64,000 nt of DNA from Halomonas cupida (GCF_900142755.1 NZ_FRCA01000001.1:122888-186887); one strand, 5' to 3'; positions 29,585 to 38,143 are shown, counted from the stretch's first letter. Translations and numbers: made by a program. The notes: generated by a model not told the origin, from the letters alone.

Positions 29585-30771
29585 GACCTGGGCTCCTGTC
29601 CTGGCGCCGAGGTGGTATCGAAGATAGAGGTGGCACCGAAGAACCTGGCATTGTCGGCACCCAGCGTTGGTGGCGGTTGACTGACACGGGGGGGATGGCC
29701 GTCGATGCGGTAACCACCACTGATGACTCTCAATGGTCTCCCGATACCGGCATCATCGAACTGCTCAACGACGCCGCGTTCACGAACCTGTGGATGCTCG
29801 AGCGCCTGGGCGACGCTGTAGACCGGACCTGCCGGCACCCCTGCAGCCACCAGGGCATGCCACCAGTGTTCGGTGCCTTGTGTGGTCAGTGTCTTTTCAA
29901 TGAGTGTCTTGAGTTCCGCGCGGTGCTCCAGGCGTGCCTGACGCTCATGAAAGCGAGGGTCCTGACTCCATTGCGGCTGGCCGAGCACCTCACATAGCGC
30001 CAGGAACTGCTCCTGCTTGTTGGCGGCGATATTGAGCAACCCATCGGCAGTGCGAAAGGTGCCGGATGGCGAAGCGGTGACATTGTCGTTGCCCAGTGGA
30101 GAGGGGGGACGACCGGCGACCAGCAGGTTGGAAACCGCCCAACCCATGGTGGCAAGCACAGAGTCCAGCATCGAGACATCGATGAATCTGGCCTTGCGTT
30201 CGGGCTCGGCGAGGGCTGCATTGATGGTCATGGCGGCGGTGAGGCCGCCGATGGAGTCGGCCAGAGGATAGCCAACGCGATAGGGGGCATTGTCGGCATC
30301 CCCTGTGATGCTCATGACACCGGACATCCCCTGGATGATCTGATCGTAGGCGGGGAAATTCGATAACGGACCATCCTGACCGAACCCCGAGATCGCGCAA
30401 TAGATCAGGCGGTCGTTCAACTGGCGCAGATCATCGAAACCGAGCCCCAGTCGCTGCATCACGCCGGGGCGGAAGTTCTCCACCAGTACGTCAGCAGTGG
30501 CGACCAGTTCCCGAAAGCGCTGGCGGTCCTGTTCATCCTTCAGGTCCAGGCTGACGGAGCTTTTGCCGGCATTCTGTGCCAGGAAGGAGACGCCCATCAG
30601 GCGCTGGTTGAGTTGTGGGTCGGCGCCAAGCTGTCGAGCCAGGTCGCCGCCATCGGGACGCTCGACCTTGATGACTTCCGCGCCGAGGTGAGCCAACTGG
30701 TGGCAGCAGAATGGGCCTGCCAGTACATTGGTCAGGTCGAGTACTCGATATCCGTTGAGAGGCAAGGGCAT
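29581..30771 (-). CDS. CaiB/BaiF-family (class III) CoA transferase
   Basis: A 396-residue class III CoA transferase, the usual family length with the ATG at 30771 (AGGAA upstream); upstream in-frame codons extend into the divergent promoter region. Motifs: RVLDLTNVLAGPFCCHQLAH, LGAEVIKVERPDGGD, VENFRPGVMQRLGLGFDDL, the CoA/Asp loop SGFGQDGP, and PAYDQIIQGMSGVM with the catalytic Asp (D143). Such enzymes move CoA between organic acids through an aspartyl-CoA anhydride. It is translationally coupled to the citryl-CoA-lyase-like gene, so the likely product is a tricarboxyl- or hydroxyacyl-CoA cleaved by that lyase. Divergent from the IclR gene, with which it shares a 180-bp control region. Confidence 0.88.
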   Translation of the reverse strand: MPLPLNGYRVLDLTNVLAGPFCCHQLAHLGAEVIKVERPDGGDLARQLGADPQLNQRLMGVSFLAQNAGKSSVSLDLKDEQDRQRFRELVATADVLVENFRPGVMQRLGLGFDDLRQLNDRLIYCAISGFGQDGPLSNFPAYDQIIQGMSGVMSITGDADNAPYRVGYPLADSIGGLTAAMTINAALAEPERKARFIDVSMLDSVLATMGWAVSNLLVAGRPPSPLGNDNVTASPSGTFRTADGLLNIAANKQEQFLALCEVLGQPQWSQDPRFHERQARLEHRAELKTLIEKTLTTQGTEHWWHALVAAGVPAGPVYSVAQALEHPQVRERGVVEQFDDAGIGRPLRVISGGYRIDGHPPRVSQPPPTLGADNARFFGATSIFDTTSAPGQEPRS

Positions 30772-30825
30772 AGGGGTTCCTGAAAGCATGTTTCCTGAAG
30801 CGGTGGCACTTCCCTGTGTCGCGAT

Positions 30826-30853
30826 TGACCCGACACAAACGCCTGTCGGGTCA
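30826..30853. promoter_or_regulatory. Operator candidate: 10-bp perfect inverted repeat
   Basis: TGACCCGACA and TGTCGGGTCA form perfect arms separated by 8 bp in the control region between the CoA-transferase and IclR genes. No T-tract follows on either strand and it is upstream of both genes, so an operator fits better than a terminator. Confidence 0.6.
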
Positions 30854-30885
30854 GTACCTGTAAAAAGCAGTGCAGAGATCAATGG

Positions 30886-30915
30886 GTTGCAACGATGTTG
30901 CTGCTGCCGCAACAT
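30886..30915. promoter_or_regulatory. Clustered GTTGCAAC-type inverted repeats before the IclR gene
   Basis: The palindrome GTTGCAAC (30886-30893) is followed by ATGTTGC (30895-30901) and its inverted copy GCAACAT (30909-30915). IclR-family regulators often bind such inverted GTTGC-like arms next to their own gene. The site lies 37-66 bp before the GTG start. Confidence 0.55.
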
Positions 30916-30951
30916 CCGGTTCTGGTCCTACCCAGTTGAAGGAGCCTGACC

Positions 30952-31617
30952 GTGGCGCAACGACGCGTGGAAGCAGTGGAACGAGCGCTGACCCTATTGG
31001 AAGTCTTCGATCAGACGCATCGCGAGTTCTCACTGACAGAACTGTCCCAGGCCACGGGGTTCTACAAGAGCACCATCCTGCGCTTGATGGCATCGCTGGA
31101 AGTCTTCGGCTACGTGGTTCGCGATCATCGCGGCATCTACCGAATCGGCCCAGCGGCCACACGCCTGGCGCCACTGGCGGTGGAAGGTATCCAGGTCGAG
31201 GGGCTGATAAGACCGGTGCTCGAAAGCCTGCGTGATACCAGCGGTGAAACCGCATCCTTCTATATTCGTGATGGCGAAGAGCGTATCTGTCTGTACCGAG
31301 AGAATGGTCGCCACGAGGTTCGCCATCATCTCGAACAAGGCACCAGACTCCCCCTTCGTCAGGGGGCAGCAGGCAAGGCGCTGTGTGGTGAACACCCGCA
31401 TCGCGAAGTACAGGTGTCTCTTGGCGAGCGTGAACCTTCGGTGGCCGCCGCGGCCATTGGCATCGAACGGCACGATGGTGAGCTGCTCGGTGCGCTGGCC
31501 CTGTCGGGGCCTCGCGAGCGCTTCGCCTCCTCGCTTGATGAGCATCGACGTCTGCTGTCAGAGCGAGCCGCTGCACTGGAGTCTTCGTTACCACGAGGCC
31601 CGCTCCGCTTTCATTGA
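30952..31617 (+). CDS. IclR-family transcriptional regulator
   Basis: A 221-residue protein starting with GTG 30952 behind GAAGGAG. The N-terminal winged helix (AVERALTLLEVFDQTHREFS, LTELSQATGFYKSTILRLMA) and the GAF-like IclR effector domain (TRLAPLAVEGIQVEGLIRPV, ETASFYIRDGEERICLYREN, LPLRQGAAGKALCGE, LALSGPRERF) are clear. It is some 25-30 residues shorter than common IclR proteins, with a compact region before the final helix. It probably controls the divergent CoA-transferase/lyase pair, and possibly the TctC gene facing it, in response to an organic acid. Confidence 0.9.
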   Translation: MAQRRVEAVERALTLLEVFDQTHREFSLTELSQATGFYKSTILRLMASLEVFGYVVRDHRGIYRIGPAATRLAPLAVEGIQVEGLIRPVLESLRDTSGETASFYIRDGEERICLYRENGRHEVRHHLEQGTRLPLRQGAAGKALCGEHPHREVQVSLGEREPSVAAAAIGIERHDGELLGALALSGPRERFASSLDEHRRLLSERAAALESSLPRGPLRFH

Positions 31618-31658
31618 ATGCACCTTCATCGAATCTACCGGGTCCATGCATGGCAGGC

Positions 31659-32675
31659 TCAGGGCTGGATCAGGCCGATCTCGGCCGATAGCTGGTGAAT
31701 GTCTTCGATCTGCTGATTGACGAAGGCTTCGAATTCTTCACCCTGCATGTCGAAGGGAATCAGCCCATTACTGGTCATGACCTGTTGCCATTCATCGCTG
31801 GCATACAAGGTATCCAGAGCATCGACCCAATACGCCTCGGCCTCCTCGGGTACATCGGCTGGCATGTAGAAACCGCGCCAGTTGACTCCCACGACATCCA
31901 GTCCCTGTTCCCTTGCCGTCGGAAAATCAGCGAGATCTCCCTGCAGACGCTGATCTGCAAGCACGGCGAGAACGCGAAGATCTCCCGAGGCGGCGAAGCC
32001 CAGTACTTCACTGACATCGCCGGTAAACGCAGTGATATGCCCGCCGACCACCTGGGTCAGCGCCTCTCCACCTCCGGTATAGGGCAGGTACTTGATCGCG
32101 GGCAGGTCTTCGATCCCTGCCTCACGGGCAGCCATGAGCACCTTGAGGTGGTCCCAACCTCCCTTGGAACTGCCGCCGCCAAAGCTGATGGATGACGGTT
32201 CCTCGCGTAGGGCATCCATCAATTCGTTGAGGTTCTGAAAGTCGGAATCCGACGCGACTGCGATGACACCGAAGTCAGCACCCACGGCTCCCAACCAGGT
32301 GACCATGTCCGCCGACATGCCATTGAACTGGTCCTGGGCCAGACGAGTGGTGGTTGCCGTTGATGCAGCAATCAGCAATTGCTTCTCTCCGGCACGTTTG
32401 CTGACCACATGAGCGAAGGCTACGCCCCCGCTGGCTCCCGGCATGTTCACGGTCTGTACGCTGCGAGGTACCAGATCGAGCGTTTCCAGAACATTGCCGA
32501 CACTACGGCAGGTGAAGTCCCAGCCACCGCCGGGGTCTGCTGGTGCAAGGCACTCGACCTTGCCCTGGGGGGCAAAATCTTGTGGCTCGAAAGCCTGAGC
32601 GGATGCCCCAGTGGTCAGGCAGACCGCGATGAAAGAGGCTGTGGCGAGAGTCTGGCGTGTGAAATGCGAGTTCAT
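31659..32675 (-). CDS. TTT-type tricarboxylate-binding protein (TctC family), copy 1
   Basis: A 338-residue periplasmic protein with a signal peptide of about 28 residues ending ASAQA. It has the TctC ligand loop APADPGGGWDFTCR and the rest of the fold (VNMPGASGGVAFAHVV, GGGSSKGGWDHLKVLMAA, GGGEALTQVVGGHITAFTGD, GVNWRGFYMPADVPEE). Two Cys residues flank the ligand loop (C-x13-C), as in copies 2 and 3 of this cluster but not in the copy at 56375. TctC proteins bind di- or tricarboxylates for TctAB. No permease gene is directly attached; the only one nearby is TctAB at 34749-36727, so it probably feeds that permease. Confidence 0.9.
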   Translation of the reverse strand: MNSHFTRQTLATASFIAVCLTTGASAQAFEPQDFAPQGKVECLAPADPGGGWDFTCRSVGNVLETLDLVPRSVQTVNMPGASGGVAFAHVVSKRAGEKQLLIAASTATTTRLAQDQFNGMSADMVTWLGAVGADFGVIAVASDSDFQNLNELMDALREEPSSISFGGGSSKGGWDHLKVLMAAREAGIEDLPAIKYLPYTGGGEALTQVVGGHITAFTGDVSEVLGFAASGDLRVLAVLADQRLQGDLADFPTAREQGLDVVGVNWRGFYMPADVPEEAEAYWVDALDTLYASDEWQQVMTSNGLIPFDMQGEEFEAFVNQQIEDIHQLSAEIGLIQP

Positions 32676-32845
32676 TGGTGGCTCCAGGTTTCCTGATGTT
32701 GTTTGTCAGGACGTCTTGTTGTTGGATTTGTTTTTCTTGATAGAACTTGTTGCTAGGAGTAGAACCTAGAGGGCGTCAATCGTCCGGTCAAGGGCAACGG
32801 GACGGGTTGAGACGAAAGTCGTGTTCGGGGGAGGGGGATGCCAAA

Positions 32846-32865
32846 GCGCCTGGTGAACCAGGCGC
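32846..32865 (-). terminator. Terminator-like hairpin after the AbrB-type gene
   Basis: GCGCCTGGT and ACCAGGCGC pair perfectly (9 bp, 2-nt centre) 49 bp past the stop at 32914; the minus-strand RNA continues with a short UUU. Eighteen bases here (32855-32872) recur at 34716-34733 after TctA. Confidence 0.6.
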
Positions 32866-32913
32866 GATCTCACCGCACCATGACTATGTAACGGCAGCGG
32901 GCTGGCTTTCTGT

Positions 32914-33939
32914 TCACTGGGCCCTGTTGGATACCCACTGAATCCATAGTGGAGTGATGATCATCAAGGTGACCAACCTCAGAAGGTGGTGGAAGGTAAC
33001 AAAGATGGGGTCCATGCCCAGGGCAACGGCAATGATGGCCATTTCACCGATTCCCCCAGGCGCAACCGACAGCAAGGCCACACTGAATGAGACATCAACG
33101 CTCTGATGGATCAACCAGGCGAATAGCGCCAGTACCGCCAGGGTAATGGCAGTTGCCATGCACGCCTGGGTTGCGTAGGTTGCCAACTGCCGCCAGTGAA
33201 CGCCAACAAACCTGGCTCCGATGCTGCTGCCCAGTACAATCAGAAGGATGTCCAATCCCCACTCGGGAAGCACGAGATGGGCAATGTCAGCCAGACCCAG
33301 AGTTGATGCCACCAGCAGGGGACCGAGCAGGTCTGCACTGGGGAGTCGCAGGTATCGTGATAGCGGAATGATCAGTGGTAGCGTCAACAACAGCCACAGA
33401 GATGATGGTGGTAGAGGCGCTTCCAGTATCCGAGAGTCTTCAACATCACCATTGAGCACCCAGAATAATGCTGGGAGAAGAAGCACCACGAGCACAACAC
33501 GAACCCCCTGGGCAATGGCAATGCGACTGGCTTCGACACCACTGCCACTGACCAGAGCCATGATGGCATTCATGGCTCCGGGGGTCGACGCCAGCCAGGC
33601 ACTGATGCGCTCCATGTGGCAGGCATGTCGATACCAGAGCCATGTCGCCAGTGTAGAAACCAGCATACCTGACAGCAGCAGCACTGATGATAGCGGCCAC
33701 TCGATGATGCGGTCGCTCAGCGCCGGAGTGACCTGACCGCCCAGCAGTAGACCCAAAGTACCAAGGAACCCGCTGCGAAACCGTTCTGGAATCGCTATCT
33801 GAACACCGGATATGGCCGCGACCAGGTTGGCGACCAGCGGCCCCAGCATCCAGGCAAGAGGCATCCCGGCCAAGTGGAAGGCAAGGCCCCCTGATGCGCC
33901 GATGAGCAGCGACTTGACGATGGGCATTCGGGGGGTCAT
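32914..33939 (-). CDS. AbrB-family membrane protein (putative transporter)
   Basis: A 341-residue, very hydrophobic protein with some ten membrane segments arranged as two similar halves. The AbrB duplication is visible as LAFHLAGMPLAWMLGPLVAN in the first half and the related PSADLLGPLLVASTLGLADI in the second, plus WLASTPGAMNAIMALVSGSG and LLSVAPGGIGEMAIIAVALG, which are the repeated PGG/PGA substrate-like loops of the family. The family is annotated as a regulator of ammonia monooxygenase expression but structurally looks like a transporter. It overlaps the upstream binding-protein-like gene by 4 bp (ATGA), so the two are coupled. In this context it may be an alternative carboxylate carrier. 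Confidence 0.82.
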   Translation of the reverse strand: MTPRMPIVKSLLIGASGGLAFHLAGMPLAWMLGPLVANLVAAISGVQIAIPERFRSGFLGTLGLLLGGQVTPALSDRIIEWPLSSVLLLSGMLVSTLATWLWYRHACHMERISAWLASTPGAMNAIMALVSGSGVEASRIAIAQGVRVVLVVLLLPALFWVLNGDVEDSRILEAPLPPSSLWLLLTLPLIIPLSRYLRLPSADLLGPLLVASTLGLADIAHLVLPEWGLDILLIVLGSSIGARFVGVHWRQLATYATQACMATAITLAVLALFAWLIHQSVDVSFSVALLSVAPGGIGEMAIIAVALGMDPIFVTFHHLLRLVTLMIITPLWIQWVSNRAQ

Positions 33940-34673
33940 GCAATCGGGTTCCCGGCGGCGATGGCAGGGTTCTGGCCCGAGTGCTGAAGCGCCTCGTGTA
34001 TCAGCCCACTCTGGCGGGCTTCCTGCAGGAAACGTTCCAGCGGAGCAATAGCGTCGGCGTGATCAGAGGGAACTGCCATGGCCTGTTCTATCCGCGTGAA
34101 ACTTCCGGGTAACACGCGATAGCCTGGGTGGTCCGCGCAGTAATGCTCGAGTGGTTGGCGTACGCCCGCAGCTGCATCCAACTGGCGTTCGACCTTCCAG
34201 TGGACCGCATCGGCGGATGTGGGGGCACGAACGATGCTGGCGTACTGCAGGGTGCGTGACAGATACAGATCGTAGGCAGCCCCCTGACCCACTGCGATGT
34301 CGACACCCTTGGCGTCGAGCTCTGACACCGTCTGAAAGGGCGCGTCCTGCGCTACCAGGTAGGTGCCTTCGATGATGACATAGGGAGAGGTAAAGGCGAT
34401 GGTCTCTGCTCGAAGAGGGTCGCGGGCGAGGAAAGCCAGGTCCCATTGGTTGCTGTCACGGGCGGCGACGACCTTGCCTGCGGCATCATGCACCACAAAC
34501 TCGATCTCCACCTGCAGCAGCTCAGCGAGATGTTGGGCGAGAGTGACGGACACTCCACCCAACTCACCGTTGTCCTTGCGCTGGGCAAGAACGGGGTTAC
34601 CGAGGTTGATGGCGGCACGGAGGCGGTTGTCGGTGGTCAGCTGTCGGCGTAGCGTTTCCAGATATTCATGCAT
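33936..34673 (-). CDS. Family-3 solute-binding-like protein lacking a signal peptide
   Basis: A 245-residue protein with the SBP family-3 fold: RLRAAINLGNPVLAQ, GGVSVTLAQHLAELLQVEIE, WDLAFLARDPLRAETIAFTS, YVIIEGTYLVA, VDIAVGQGAAYDLYLSRTLQ and AMAVPSDHADAIAPLERFL. The ATG at 34673 gives MHEYLETLRRQL, with no hydrophobic leader; no upstream in-frame alternative adds one. A cytosolic location is thus predicted, odd for this family. It lies 75 bp after the TctA stop and is coupled to the AbrB-type gene. It may be a cytoplasmic ligand sensor or a domain recruited to gate the AbrB protein; both ideas are inference. Confidence 0.75.
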   Translation of the reverse strand: MHEYLETLRRQLTTDNRLRAAINLGNPVLAQRKDNGELGGVSVTLAQHLAELLQVEIEFVVHDAAGKVVAARDSNQWDLAFLARDPLRAETIAFTSPYVIIEGTYLVAQDAPFQTVSELDAKGVDIAVGQGAAYDLYLSRTLQYASIVRAPTSADAVHWKVERQLDAAAGVRQPLEHYCADHPGYRVLPGSFTRIEQAMAVPSDHADAIAPLERFLQEARQSGLIHEALQHSGQNPAIAAGNPIA

Positions 34674-34706
34674 GATGGCTCCACAAGGGCTGGAGAGGAA
34701 GGCAAC

Positions 34707-34733
34707 ACGCCCGGAGAACCAGGCGCGATCTCA
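34707..34733 (-). terminator. Terminator-like hairpin after TctA
   Basis: The minus-strand RNA reads CGCCTGG-UUCU-CCGGGCG, a 7-bp stem with one G-U pair, 16 bp after the TctA stop. It shares 18 identical bases with the hairpin at 32846-32865 and would separate TctA from the SBP/AbrB pair. Confidence 0.5.
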
Positions 34734-34748
34734 TTGATCTGTTACTGC

Positions 34749-36272
34749 TCAGTCGCCGGTAGCAGCTTCGGGGTTGGCGGCACGCATTCGACGTCGTAGC
34801 ACCGGGCCGACGATATAGGGCAGGATCAGACCCGCCGCCGCAAAAGCCCAGAGACCGATGGCCAGGCCGCTGTTCCACAGAATGGCCCAGTCGCCGTCGG
34901 AGATATCCAACGCATGGCGCAGGTTTTTCTCCATTTCCGGACCCAGCAGTAGACCGAGGATGATCGGGACCAGTGGAATCTCGAGCTTGCGCAGAACGTA
35001 TCCCGCTACGCCAAAGGCCGTCATGAAGTAGAGGTCGAAGGTGGTATTGCTGATCGAGTAGATGCCGACGAAGGCCACCATGGTTACGATCGGCAGCAGA
35101 TACATCGGTGGTACGGACAGCAGTTTGACGAAGATGCCCACCAGAGGAATGTTGAGCAACAGCAGCAGGAAGTTGCCGATCAGCAGAGCGGCGATGACTC
35201 CCCAGACGATGTCTGCATTCTGGGTGAACATCAGCGGTCCTGGAGTAATGTTCAGCGAGATCAGCAGGGCCAGAAGGACGGCAGTGGTACCACTGCCGGG
35301 AACGCCCAGGGTCAACATGGGCACCAGGGCGCCACTGGAAGCTCCATTGTTGCCGGCTTCCGGAGCCGCTACACCTCTTGGATCACCCGAGCCGAAATAG
35401 CCTTTACTGCCCACGGCCTTCTTTTCCATGGTGTAACCGATGAAACTGCCGAGCGAAGCGCCGGCGCCGGGCAGTACACCGGCAATAAAGCCCAGTACAC
35501 CGCCGCGAAGGCTCGATGGCAGGATGCCGCGAATATCGGCCCACTTCAGCGACAGCTTATTGACCTTGATGGTCTGGTGTCCCTTCCCTGCACGATTCTC
35601 GATGAAGGTCAGCAACTCGGAAATGGCAAACAGGCCAACAATGGCGATGATGAAGTCCACTCCCTCGTAGAGTTCAAGAATGCCGAAGGTATAGCGCTGC
35701 ACTCCAGTATTATCGATGCCCATGGTCGCAATCATCAGCCCCAGACAAGCGGCGACGACAGTCTTGATCGGGTTCTTGCCGGTAATGCCACCCAGGGTGG
35801 CGAAGGCCAGCAGGAACAGGGCGAAATACTCTGCAGGGCCGAAGGTAAGAGCAAAATCAGCCAGCACGGGGGCAAGCAGAATCAAGCCAATGGTAGCGAT
35901 CAGGCTGCCGATGAACGAAGCGATGGCGGAGATGGCCAGCGCTTCCGCGGCCTTGCCGTTGCGTGCCATGGGATAGCCATCAAGGCATGTCATCATGGCT
36001 GGTTCGTCGCCCGGAATATTGAGCAGAATCGACGAGATGCGTCCGCCATACATGGCGCCGGCATAGACTGCGGTCAGCATGATCAGGGCGGTCTCTGGAG
36101 CCAGCCCCAGGCTGAAGGCCAGTGGAATCAGGATCGCTACGCCATTGGCCGGACCAAGGCCGGGCAGGGCGCCGATCAGGGTACCGAGAATCGCCCCGAG
36201 CAAGCCAAAGAGCAAGTTCTCGGGGGCCAGAGCGACGGCGAAGCCATCCATCAGAAATCCCAGGGTTTCCAT
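34749..36272 (-). CDS. TTT transporter large permease (TctA family)
   Basis: A 507-residue membrane protein with about 11-12 segments. ATG 36272 starts METLGFLMDGFAVALAPENL, the family N-terminus; its A overlaps the TctB stop. Signature motifs are present: GALPGLGPANGVAILIPLAF, MYGGRISSILLNIPGDEPAM, GVLPGAGASLGSFIGYTMEK, DPRGVAAPEAGNNGASSGAL and LTLGVPGSGTTAVLLALLIS. The TctA subunit forms the Na+-coupled transport path for carboxylates delivered by TctC. With TctB (36272) and TctC (36746) directly upstream it forms a full system; three TctC proteins in the cluster may share it. Confidence 0.94.
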   Translation of the reverse strand: METLGFLMDGFAVALAPENLLFGLLGAILGTLIGALPGLGPANGVAILIPLAFSLGLAPETALIMLTAVYAGAMYGGRISSILLNIPGDEPAMMTCLDGYPMARNGKAAEALAISAIASFIGSLIATIGLILLAPVLADFALTFGPAEYFALFLLAFATLGGITGKNPIKTVVAACLGLMIATMGIDNTGVQRYTFGILELYEGVDFIIAIVGLFAISELLTFIENRAGKGHQTIKVNKLSLKWADIRGILPSSLRGGVLGFIAGVLPGAGASLGSFIGYTMEKKAVGSKGYFGSGDPRGVAAPEAGNNGASSGALVPMLTLGVPGSGTTAVLLALLISLNITPGPLMFTQNADIVWGVIAALLIGNFLLLLLNIPLVGIFVKLLSVPPMYLLPIVTMVAFVGIYSISNTTFDLYFMTAFGVAGYVLRKLEIPLVPIILGLLLGPEMEKNLRHALDISDGDWAILWNSGLAIGLWAFAAAGLILPYIVGPVLRRRMRAANPEAATGD

Positions 36273-36727
36273 CAGTTGGTCTCCAGCGGTGAAAGCAGGC
36301 CCAGCGGTAGAGCCAGGTCCAGGGCATAGCTGAATACGACGAACACCACGATGCCGGCGATGGCTCCAGTCAGGAAGCCCTTGAGCGGACGAGCACCCAT
36401 GCGCCAGCAAAGCGTACCGACAGCCAGGGTGGTGCTGAGAATGAAGCCCAACGGCTCGAGCAGAGCGGCATAGAGCGTCAGCACCAGGATGGCAACGATC
36501 AGCTCAATCCCGGTGCGACTCCAGGGCCAGGCGTTGTCGGGGTCCGGACGGATGATCAGGTAAAGACTTGCCAGCCCGAGGGTTGTCGCAAGCATGTAGG
36601 GAAAGGTCTCGGGGCCAATGGCCTCCGAGCCTCCTCCGAAAGGTTCAGGAAACTGACTGGCGCCCCAGCCGTACGCGACGGCCAGGACGATAAGCAGTAT
36701 TCCCGCTATGCGGTCGTTATAGATCAT
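36272..36727 (-). CDS. TTT transporter small permease (TctB family)
   Basis: A 151-residue protein with four membrane segments, beginning MIYNDRIAGILLIVLAVAYG as is usual for TctB, then IGPETFPYMLATTLGLASLY, a second pair of segments around GIELIVAILVLTLYAALLE, and FVVFSYALDLALPLGLL at the end. It accompanies TctA and is needed for assembly or activity. Its start is 18 bp from the TctC stop and its stop overlaps the TctA start by 1 bp, so C-B-A is one operon. Confidence 0.9.
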   Translation of the reverse strand: MIYNDRIAGILLIVLAVAYGWGASQFPEPFGGGSEAIGPETFPYMLATTLGLASLYLIIRPDPDNAWPWSRTGIELIVAILVLTLYAALLEPLGFILSTTLAVGTLCWRMGARPLKGFLTGAIAGIVVFVVFSYALDLALPLGLLSPLETN

Positions 36728-36745
36728 ATGGGGTGGTATTCCTGA

Positions 36746-37738
36746 TTACTGGGCGACCATTCCGAGTTCGGCGGACAATTCGCGGATGTCTTCGACCTGC
36801 TGAGCCATGAACTCCTTGAATTCCTCACCGCTGTAGTGGAACGGCATCAGGCCATTCGTTGCCATCACGTCCTTCCACTCGTCGCTCTCGTAAAGGGTTT
36901 CGACAGCATCGACCCAATACTCGTAAGCCTCATCGCTGATACCGGCGGGCATGTAGAAGCCGCGCCAGTTGGGCCCAATAGCATCGACGCCCTGTTCACG
37001 AGCGGTGGGGATCGAGGAGAAGTCGCCAGGCAGGCGCTCCGGAGCCAGTACGGCGAGGATGCGCAGGTCACCGGATTCCCAGAACCCGCGGGCTTCGGAA
37101 ATGTCACCGGTGAAGGCGTCCAGGTGCCCTCCAACCACTTGGGTCAACGCTTCGCCACCATTGTTGTAGGAGAGATAAGGGATCTCGCGCAGCGTATCGA
37201 CACCGGCGGCTCGGGCGGCGATCAGAGCCTTGAGGTGATCCCAGCCACCCTTGGCGCTGGCGCCGGCGAATTTCACTGCTCGTGGATCTTCCTTGATGGC
37301 ATCCATCAGCTCCTCAAGGTTCTGGTACGGCGAATCATCGGTCACGGCGATGACGCCGTAGTCGGAGCCAACAGTGCCGATCCAGCGCACCATATCCATG
37401 GTCATGCCGGGGAACTGTCCCTGGGCAAGGCGCGTTGGCACGGCGGTGGAGGCTGCAATGATGAGGTTCTCATCTCCCTCTCGCTTGGCAACCACATGAG
37501 CATAAGCAACGCCACCACCTGCACCGGCCATGTTGATGGTCTGGACGTTACCTGGAACCAGGTCGAGGTCGGCAAGCACCTGACCGCCGGTTCGGCAGGT
37601 GAAATCCCAGCCACCGCCGGGGTCTGATGGTGCTATACACTCGGCACCCGAGCCCGGTTCAAAAGCGTGGGCGGTGAGAGATGTGCAAGCCAGCACAGCG
37701 GCAATGGAGACAGAAATGCGGGAAGTGGAAATGCGCAT
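36746..37738 (-). CDS. TTT-type tricarboxylate-binding protein (TctC family), copy 2
   Basis: A 330-residue periplasmic protein. ATG 37738 follows AGGAAAC and gives a clean signal peptide (SVSIAAVLACTSLTAHA, cleaved before FEPG); longer forms are non-coding leader. The ligand loop APSDPGGGWDFTCR, NMAGAGGGVAYAHVVAKREG, GGWDHLKALIAARAAGVDTL, GGEALTQVVGGHLDAFTGDI and NWRGFYMPAGISDEAYEYWV match copy 1 closely. Cys residues flank the loop as in copies 1 and 3. It is the first gene of the C-B-A operon and so the dedicated partner of this TctAB. Confidence 0.93.
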   Translation of the reverse strand: MRISTSRISVSIAAVLACTSLTAHAFEPGSGAECIAPSDPGGGWDFTCRTGGQVLADLDLVPGNVQTINMAGAGGGVAYAHVVAKREGDENLIIAASTAVPTRLAQGQFPGMTMDMVRWIGTVGSDYGVIAVTDDSPYQNLEELMDAIKEDPRAVKFAGASAKGGWDHLKALIAARAAGVDTLREIPYLSYNNGGEALTQVVGGHLDAFTGDISEARGFWESGDLRILAVLAPERLPGDFSSIPTAREQGVDAIGPNWRGFYMPAGISDEAYEYWVDAVETLYESDEWKDVMATNGLMPFHYSGEEFKEFMAQQVEDIRELSAELGMVAQ

Positions 37739-38143
37739 GAGTGGTTTCCTGATTATTGTGTTTATTGACCCCCGGCAATCACGATGCAGAGGAGTCAATT
37801 CATCGACAACGGGCATCCCCTGGCTGCCATGGTTGATATGACGAGAGCTCAAGGTAATGAACAGACTAGAGTTGTGCGGTGGAGACGAGAATTGCTTATC
37901 CGGAAAGCTGATCTTTCTCGTTTGAGTAGGGTTTCAATTCATTGTTTATAAAGAACAATATCTTCACTTGCTGGATCGTATATGACCTTTGTCCAGGACG
38001 TCTGCTATCTCGATTGAGCGAGCAAACACCCAGCAGTTCTACGAGAGCGGAGGCGCAAGAAGGCCGCCCTTGTAACCATGAGTTGGGGCAGCCCTGAACC
38101 GCAATAATCCGGAGATCAAGGTCACCGGGTAAGGTCCTCGTGA
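37739..38143. other. Intergenic region between two TctC genes
   Basis: About 400 bp with no credible gene on either strand. It includes an AT-rich stretch at about 37890-37990, the likely promoter of the TctCBA operon, with a 6-bp inverted repeat ATTGTT / AACAAT around a 7-bp spacer (37941-37959). Nothing else stands out. Confidence 0.55.
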
